Shown in pieces: positions 57,906-64,000 of a DNA stretch of 64,000 nt. This stretch comes from Nymphaea colorata (Eukaryota > Streptophyta > Magnoliopsida > Nymphaeales > Nymphaeaceae), in contig NC_045148.1 of assembly GCF_008831285.2 (NCBI RefSeq), positions 22,944,283-23,008,282 on the forward strand, given 5' to 3'. The position numbers and the translations under genes were made by a program. Numbering within the stretch: the first letter of the stretch is position 1; the number at the start of each line of letters is the position of its first letter. The notes below the pieces were generated by a model. The model was not told the origin of the DNA and did no database searches. It worked only from the letters and a program-made list of their open reading frames with translations.

Positions 57906-58789
57906 CACTTAGGAATGGAATGAAGATTCTAGGGTGGGTGTTCCTGTGTTTGATAAAAGAAAATGGGCTTGGTGCTGGGGAGGACCCTCACCACACCCCC
58001 CCCCCAACTCCTTGGTTCAAAAAATGCAAAAATTGATATGTATCCTTCAAAAAAATTAGCTTAACGTAAGTGAAAATTTCTAAAAATTATATTTTGGCAC
58101 TTATTAAAATTTTAAAATTATAGTTTGGCTCTTGCAACAAAACATTCCAGAGTCTGCCTCAAATTTGATATTCGTTAATGCTTTCCCGCTCAGTAGAGAC
58201 ACACCAGGATACGATGTTCTCTTTTGCATTTACAGCAATGTACAAGAACAGATTGTCTGCCTCTCAAAGCTTAAGAAAGGTTATTGAAACATAGACAAAT
58301 TGATTTTCTACTTCAAAAATGATGTATTTGGTACCATCAATGATGAGGCATTGTCAATTGCTTTTATAAGGTGAAGAGTATGAAAGGTAGGTAAAGTGTA
58401 AGTATATATCAATTGTTATAATAGTTTGTTGTATCTTGTCACGTGAACCTTCTGTATCTTTTTAACTTACTGAAGTGTAGAGACCCTAAAAACAATGGAA
58501 AGTTTAACCTTTGGATTCTGGTGCTCATCAAACTGTGGCTACAACATATACTGACGGCATTGGAATTTTTACTGATGCATTCCTCCCATGGTAAAACTAT
58601 TGTTTTTTTTTTGGTAGTGTTAATCAGGTTTCCCATTGAATATAAAACAAGTAAAAGAAAAAAAACTGAACCACTAAGCAGCCAACTTAGACATTTCAGA
58701 ACCAAAAATAAGCATAAAATATCAAATCTTCAACGACTGAACTTTGGAACCGTAAACAAACAGAAAGATTTGTTGATAAAACAAAAGGC

Positions 58790-58823
<34 letters not shown>

Positions 58824-59290
58824 TCCAAGCAGTGATTAAAGTATAAGCTCTATTCCTTGAGGAAAACTACAAATCTACTGAAGAACAACAACAAAAATTG
58901 AACTTAAAAGAAGGAAACATGTACAAATGAAAGAAAAATGAATTTAGGGTTTTCAATTAATTATCACCTTCAACGCCTCCAAATAGACTACCCATTCACT
59001 TGAATAGAACTTCCTAACTAATTGGATCTTGGATCCATACTAAAATCCAATCCGTGTGAACCTGCATTCTTGATCCATTGTATGAACAGATCTGAGTGCA
59101 CTGCTGCTGTCACTCTCTCTCTTTCTATATATATATATATAAAAGGAAAGGAAAGTTGGTGAAAAGCAGACCACTTGAGTAAGAGACAAAAACTAGACCT
59201 ATTAAAATTAAGTATTAAAATATTTTTTGGACAATATAACCTCATAGATATGATCCCAAGAGTAATTTAATGAGAAACATATATTAAGTT
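57906..59290 (-). repeat. Duplicated block D1, copy C (partial) with an embedded NLR C-terminal trace
   Basis: Same orientation as copy B and matching about 27470-28910: the GGAATGGAATGAAGAT start, the C-run near 57998, the CACTA end at 58619, the CT tract at 58790-58821 and the TTATCACCTTCA block near 58961. At 58243-58285 it reads VQEQIVCLSKLKK, the NLR C-terminal word, less eroded than in copy B. Copy C therefore joins the broken LRR of NLR-F directly to this block. Confidence 0.75.
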
Positions 59291-59919
59291 AAGGAAATAG
59301 GCCGAAAGACTATAAACAAAACCTAGCTCTTGCTCCATAATTGGTCTAAGCCAACCTTGTGTGGCTAGTGCCACTTGATCATGCTCTGCTCTGTTGCTTT
59401 AGTTATAGAGACCTTTCACATCCCATTCTAAGCTCATAGTTCTGTCAAAGAGGTTTGTTGAAAGACAACAGCTGAACTGGATTACTATGAGTCGCAGACA
59501 TCCTGAACCTAAGTCTAAATATGAAACACTCTTCACAATTGGGATGACCATCCTTGAGTTTGGCAAGGTCGATGGCCTTCCCTCATGGCACGAACAAGTT
59601 GTACTTCTAGTCAATGGTCAGATCACGAAACTTGGATGAGCTAAATAAAATTTGGGGTCCTTTTTTCTTTACAAAATCATGTGTAGAAACTTTTTTCAGA
59701 TTTATTTAGCACCAATCATGGACCTTGATAGCCTGTACAGCACAAATGGGCAACCACTCTCCAATTTAAGTAGTGGGCAGGTTATTTACTCTCCACTAAT
59801 TCCAATTGCAGTGGTGGACCTAAATTTGTTTGGCCTTCCTTCGTCCTCCTCTCCTTCCATTTTCAGATTTCTAGTTCTCTTCCTCTGCTAGCTCTTTCTT
59901 TTACCAAGAAAAAATAGAG
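59291..59919 (+). promoter_or_regulatory. 5' flank of NLR-G, duplicate of the NLR-D flank
   Basis: 59560-59660 matches 33180-33290 and 59690-59919 matches 33375-33575, in the same order and with the same pyrimidine-rich leader just before the ATG. 59291-59555 is not matched at NLR-D and shows no gene. Confidence 0.5.
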
Positions 59920-60075
59920 ATGACAACAGTAATTGACACCCTTGTGCAAACACCTATTTCTTTAACAAGCTTGTTGAAAAAAAAGGTGGACCTCATCTTG
60001 GATGCCAAAGATGATCTCGAGGTGCTCCAGGAGAAGCTGAGATTCTTCCAGCAGACCCTCAAAGTCATCTTCTAA
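59920..60075 (+). pseudogene. NLR-G: N-terminal CC stub of a CNL gene
   Basis: A 51-codon frame from ATG at 59920 (MTTVIDTLVQTPIS then LTSLLKKKVDLILDAKDD and LRFFQQTLKVIF) to TAA at 60073-60075. It is nearly identical to the start of NLR-D, with an 18-bp in-frame loss after TPIS. Nothing downstream of the stop matches the rest of an NLR, so it is a truncated duplicate whose remainder was deleted. Confidence 0.85.
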
Positions 60076-61875
60076 AGGCCAGTGAATGGACAATAGCCAC
60101 CTTTCAAAGCAACTGAATTCCCTTGGGGTTTTTCATGAAATGAGCATATAAGGGATGTTCTTGATAGTTTAGATGACTGTTTGAGACAATATAGGTACTT
60201 CCGGATGATTTACCTACCCCCATGCTCTGCATCCTTTTTTCTAAGGTGCTTTTCTTTCGTTGTCCTTATGTTGAGTATGTCCATCGAGTCAATTGGTCTA
60301 GGGAGTATTGGCTGTATCAACCTCTCGATCAGGTCCTCTACACATACGGTGATGACGGATGGGCTAAAATTCTATTTAAGTCATTGGTGAAGAGTGTATC
60401 AGATACATCATACTTCGTGGATACAACACCGCCCGAGGAGCAAGTTGTATGATGGGGTATATTCACCACATGAAATAAAATACAGTGATTGGTGCATTCA
60501 ATGATCATGTCCATCATGAGGGTTCCTTTGCTATTCATTCTTCAACCATCATATCCATAGATTTTGGTTTGTTCAGGGTGATATTTGTCTTCACGGAAGC
60601 CGAAAGCCTTGACTGTGAGAACAAGATAAATATTTAAGTCACTTCCTCCAACGATCAATCCATGTGGCACAGTCATATCATTAACTTGGATGGCAATATA
60701 GAGAGTCTCTTTATAGTATTATCATCATTTTAAAAGATCTTTTTCTATATAAATGATTGACTGGTTTTTGGAGGCTTGAATCCAGTCTCTCTCAATATGA
60801 CTTTCTTCCAAAATGATGACATCATCTGAATAACAAAGATCCTTGTTTGGGGAGTCATCTAACAACTCATCATCACCAACTCATAAGAAAAAAGTTTTTG
60901 AAATTATGGTAAAGTTTTTTTATGAACATTCTATTTTGTGGTTCATCTACTATTTTGGCGGCACCAGCAGGTGGCGCAGGCCAGCATCTGGACGCTGCCG
61001 TCAGGCGCCACGGGAGGAACGAATCCATTCTTCCCCTGCCACTGGAAGGTAGGGCGTCCGCCATCTGATGGAGGCAGCCTGCCTTTAGCCTGCGACCGCC
61101 ATCCAGATGGAGAAGACACAATGATATGAAAGGGAGGTGGTTGAGATGAGAGGGATCGGGGAGAGAGAGAGAAAGTGAAGAAAGGAAAAAGAAGTGTTAA
61201 AAGTGGACCGTCCATCTAAGATCGACAGCTCATATTTGATGTTTGTAGATGTATATGTAACGGCAGATTCTGGATTCAGAAACTATATATATATATATAT
61301 ATATATACATGCTCACGCAAGCCATGATAGGATGGAGGGCAGGATAGCAAGAGGATTTCATCTCCTTATATGGTTCAGCAACCTTAATGCACTGTTCTTA
61401 CATAAATAGTGCGGTCATGAAATTATAATTGTAGAAATAGTTCACGGAGTGCCAAATCCATGAGTTTTTTACCATTTGTGGCTGTTTTAGTGGTTCTAAA
61501 TTTGTCAAAAAAGCCGGAGACTTATGTCAGGGATAAAAATCAGACCCTTTAATTTTTTGATAAAAGTTTATTTGAATAATATAAACACCTTTTGATATAA
61601 AACATGCTTTGAATTAAGTTGTTTTTATGAAAAATGTTGATTTCTTCTATAATCAAAATGTTGATGCTATGACAGTCATTCATTTTTGCTTATCATAAAA
61701 GCACTATTAAAACGCAAAAAATTTACCAATTTAATATATATTTTGCATCAACCTATCCTTAAGAACATAAACTTAAGGTTAGATTCAAACACTTTAAATA
61801 TCTAATTTGAAGGGTCTGGATTCTGTCCCTGATCTATTGATCTGATTTATACCTCCAATCTATATATATATATAT

Positions 61876-61924
<49 letters not shown>

Positions 61925-62529
61925 TTCCTGGTAAGGTCCGATTTCAAACACTTTAGATATCTTATTTAAAGGATCTACATTTTGTTCCTGACCTATTGTT
62001 CTGGTTTCTAAGAAGCCCAGGAAAGATCACTGACTCATGAAAAATCTTAATGATGTTACAGGTGGGGTATGATGGTTTCAGACTTATTTTGTTCTCAATT
62101 ATAATCTTGGTTGACCTGCCAAATTATTTTAAAGATAATATCTAAATGGTAAGATTGTTCAAAGATATTGTTTTGAACAATGCATTTAGACAGCTAATTG
62201 TTCCCTTCGGTTCAACCATAGTTGGCAAAGGATGGGCCCCCATGAGCCAATTGTAATTGGCTGGATACTGAAGCTGGTATCTAATATCACTAGCCTTTGT
62301 TACGATATCTTTTATCGATCAACATGTCTATTCCAATTTTGCTCTTTAATATGTCAAAGTTGTTATGCTCTGCTGAGTCGGAACTCGGACTGATTGTGCT
62401 CACCTAGCCTAGTAGTCCCAACCTGTTATGGACTTGAGTCAAATAGCACTCTGCGAACAAATGGGCCTTGTAGACCTGGCTGGATCAAACTGAAGACCTC
62501 CAAAATCGGGGCGGAGGCAGGTGTGGGTG
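60076..62529. other. Spacer with microsatellites around the gypsy fragment
   Basis: Apart from 60330-60740, no coding sequence is supported. AT microsatellites at 61288-61308 and 61861-61920 (60 bases of nearly pure alternating TA, with one G). 60940-61130 is a GC-rich patch without a recognised domain. The segment 61740-62030 has two loose copies of a block reading CACTTTA(A/G)ATATCT on both sides of the long TA run. Confidence 0.6.
60330..60740 (-). pseudogene. Ty3/gypsy-type aspartic-protease region fragment (different family from 38641-43396)
   Basis: On the minus strand, about 60725 downward reads LYIAIQVNDMTVPHGLIVGG then SDLNIYLVLTVKAFGF. This resembles the gag-pol protease segment of plant gypsy elements of the Tat/Ogre/Athila type, where a D-G-G/S-x-x-L-N-I site and LGF follow a VPH-LID stretch. 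The Asp is lost here (IVGGSDLN). It continues past a stop with NSKGTLMMDMIIECTNHCIL and FHVVNI, again typical. The end STKYDVSDTLFTNDLNRI also fits that region. Recognition is from memory of the family pattern. Confidence 0.5.
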
Positions 62530-64000
62530 AGATATGCCGGACCACCAAATGATCTTACAATCTCCCACTTGAGCCAAATATGTCTTTATACATTCAGACA
62601 TTACATAAAACCTTAGGACCTCATAACTGCTATCTTATTAAACATCATTTTTACCAATCTCGTCCATGACCATATCAACACAGAACCAAAGCGGCTTTCG
62701 CTATATTAAAATTAGCTAAACCTTCAATGATCACAAATGTTAACACAATCAATGACATAGATCTGATATGGATGTATAGCATGAGAATTACATGTAATGT
62801 GATTACAACATGTCTATTCTCAACTGGTCCAACTTTAAAACCTTACGGAGATCAAAAACACAAACACACAAAACACAGAATGGAACCAAAGAACTTTAAA
62901 CTTTATTCTGCAGAAAACTGAATATGTGTCCATACATAAGAGCAAACAAAATGCAAACTCCCACTAAACCTGCACATCATCCAAGGATAACACCCCCATA
63001 CGAACAACATGTTCATGGTTGACCTTATGTGTTAAACCCTTGGAAAGCGGATCCGCAATCATGGAGTTTGTCCCAATATGCTCTAGACACCTGACCATTC
63101 TGTATCCTCTCTTTAACAGCCCAAAAACTTAATGTCGATGTGCTTTGACTTTGACAAACAGTGGCTGTTATTAGAGTACATGACTGCTGAATTATTGTCA
63201 CACAATAACCTTAGTGGTCTTTCTACACTATACATAATGCGCAGCACCGTAACAAAATTCTGCAATCACAAAACTTGATTGGATGCTTCGTAACATACTA
63301 TGCTACTGTTTTGACACCCAATAAAGTCAGAATCTAAATACGCAATGATCTCCCACTGGTCTGACTTCTTGTATGAGAGCATAAAACATTTTGTTCTTTG
63401 TAAGTACCTCAAAACTCTTTTTGGCTGCTTTCCAATGATTCATACCTGGATTACTTAAGTATCTGCCTAACATTCCCACGATAAATGCAATATCCGAACG
63501 AGTGCAAACCTGAGCATACATAAGGCTTCCCACAACAGATGAATAGGGAATCCTTTCCATTTCCTTAGATTCGATTTCACTTTCAGGGCACTGTTGGAGA
63601 CTAAACTTTTCTCCTTTAGCAACTGGAGTATCTCTTGGTTTACAATCCTTCATGTTATATCGCTGAAGCATAATATCAATGTAGGCCTTTTGTGATAATC
63701 CAAGAATACCCCGAGAACGATCTCGAAGTATTTGAATCTCTAATACAAAAGATGCAAAACCAAGATCCTTCATGTCAAACTTTGTTGACAAAAAATTCTT
63801 AGTTTCATGCAATATGCCCACATCATTACTTGCCAACAATATATCATCGACATATAAAACTAGAAAGATAAATTTACCCCCACTGAACTTTTGGTATACG
63901 CATTCATCAACCATATTAGTTTCAAAGCCAAATGAAACTATAACTTGATAAAATTTGTAATACCACTGACGGGAAGCTTGCTTTAGCCCATAGATGGATT
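62530..64000 (-). mobile_element. Second Ty1/copia element, same family, 3' half, cut by the window edge
   Basis: On the minus strand, RT enters from the right edge (SIYGLKQAS..., about 63995) and is open at 63914-63327. It includes YVDD (VLYVDDILLASND, about 63850-63830), DMKDLGFASFVLEI and SSVVGSLMYAQVCTRSDIAF. RNase H follows in broken frames (DSDFIG, YEASNQ, CDNNSAV, SKSKHIDIK, about 63325-63110). Then comes an untranslated stretch shared with 20375-20560, a purine tract (complement of 62560-62570) and the LTR start TGTAAGATCATTTGGTGG at 62559. LTR similarity to 15102 is lost after about 30 bases, so the 3' LTR is truncated or of another subfamily. Confidence 0.88.

Noticed and set aside
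61861-61920. TA run flanked by similar blocks, considered as a transposon pair
   Set aside because: The flanking blocks are short, direct and loose, and no terminal repeats or target duplication were visible.
1-64000. CRISPR arrays, bacterial operons or phage-type systems
   Set aside because: Codon frames, intron-like signals, retrotransposon types and NLR genes all show a plant nuclear genome. No regularly spaced short repeats with unique spacers were seen.

Overview
This window is nuclear DNA from a flowering plant. The evidence is a cluster of CC-NB-ARC-LRR (CNL) immune-receptor sequences, plant-type Ty1/copia and chromodomain Ty3/gypsy LTR retrotransposons primed by initiator-Met tRNA, hAT-like and CACTA-like non-autonomous elements, and AT-rich spacers full of microsatellites. 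The species cannot be fixed from sequence alone.

The organising theme is a decayed NLR cluster. At least seven CNL-derived loci share one ancestral gene, whose coding region carries an Rx-type CC, NB-ARC and LRR and has no intron that I can see. Loci on the minus strand: NLR-A (1-2654, running off the window) and NLR-B (14125-23708, split by a copia element). Loci on the plus strand: NLR-C (29850-30163, C-terminal scrap), NLR-D (33576-37068, the only copy with every domain), NLR-E (38491-38630 and 43397-43510, split by gypsy DNA), NLR-F (56513-57905) and NLR-G (59920-60075, N-terminal stub). Every copy is broken by stops, frameshifts, deletions or insertions, so I call all of them pseudogenes. 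The left half (minus) and right half (plus) look like inverted duplicates. The 3' flanks of NLR-B and NLR-D match in inverted orientation, and a roughly 2.9 kb non-coding block (D1) occurs at 3240-6130 (+), 26505-29365 (inverted) and, in part, 57906-59290.

Mobile elements: a 6.07 kb Ty1/copia element (15102-21166) with both LTRs and a target-site duplication sits inside the LRR exon of NLR-B. A second copia of the same family runs off the right edge on the minus strand (62530-64000). A chromodomain Ty3/gypsy (38641-43396) is arranged head to head, with a precise LTR edge abutting its own RNase H region. A gypsy protease-region scrap lies at about 60330-60740 (-). There is also a TRIM-like LTR pair around a primer-binding site (50983-51482), hAT-like MITEs and a candidate CACTA element (6718-9864).

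Other structure: a 1.63 kb tandem duplication (52303-55562), a 351-bp tandem duplication (31577-32275), a 47-bp minisatellite (2750-2940) upstream of NLR-A, and a GC-rich gene-like island with an unrecognised coding exon (24700-26060). No tRNA, rRNA, CRISPR or operon-type features were seen. No intact host gene can be asserted in this window. The strongest short intact reading frame from a known family is the 167-residue CC-domain ORF of NLR-A.
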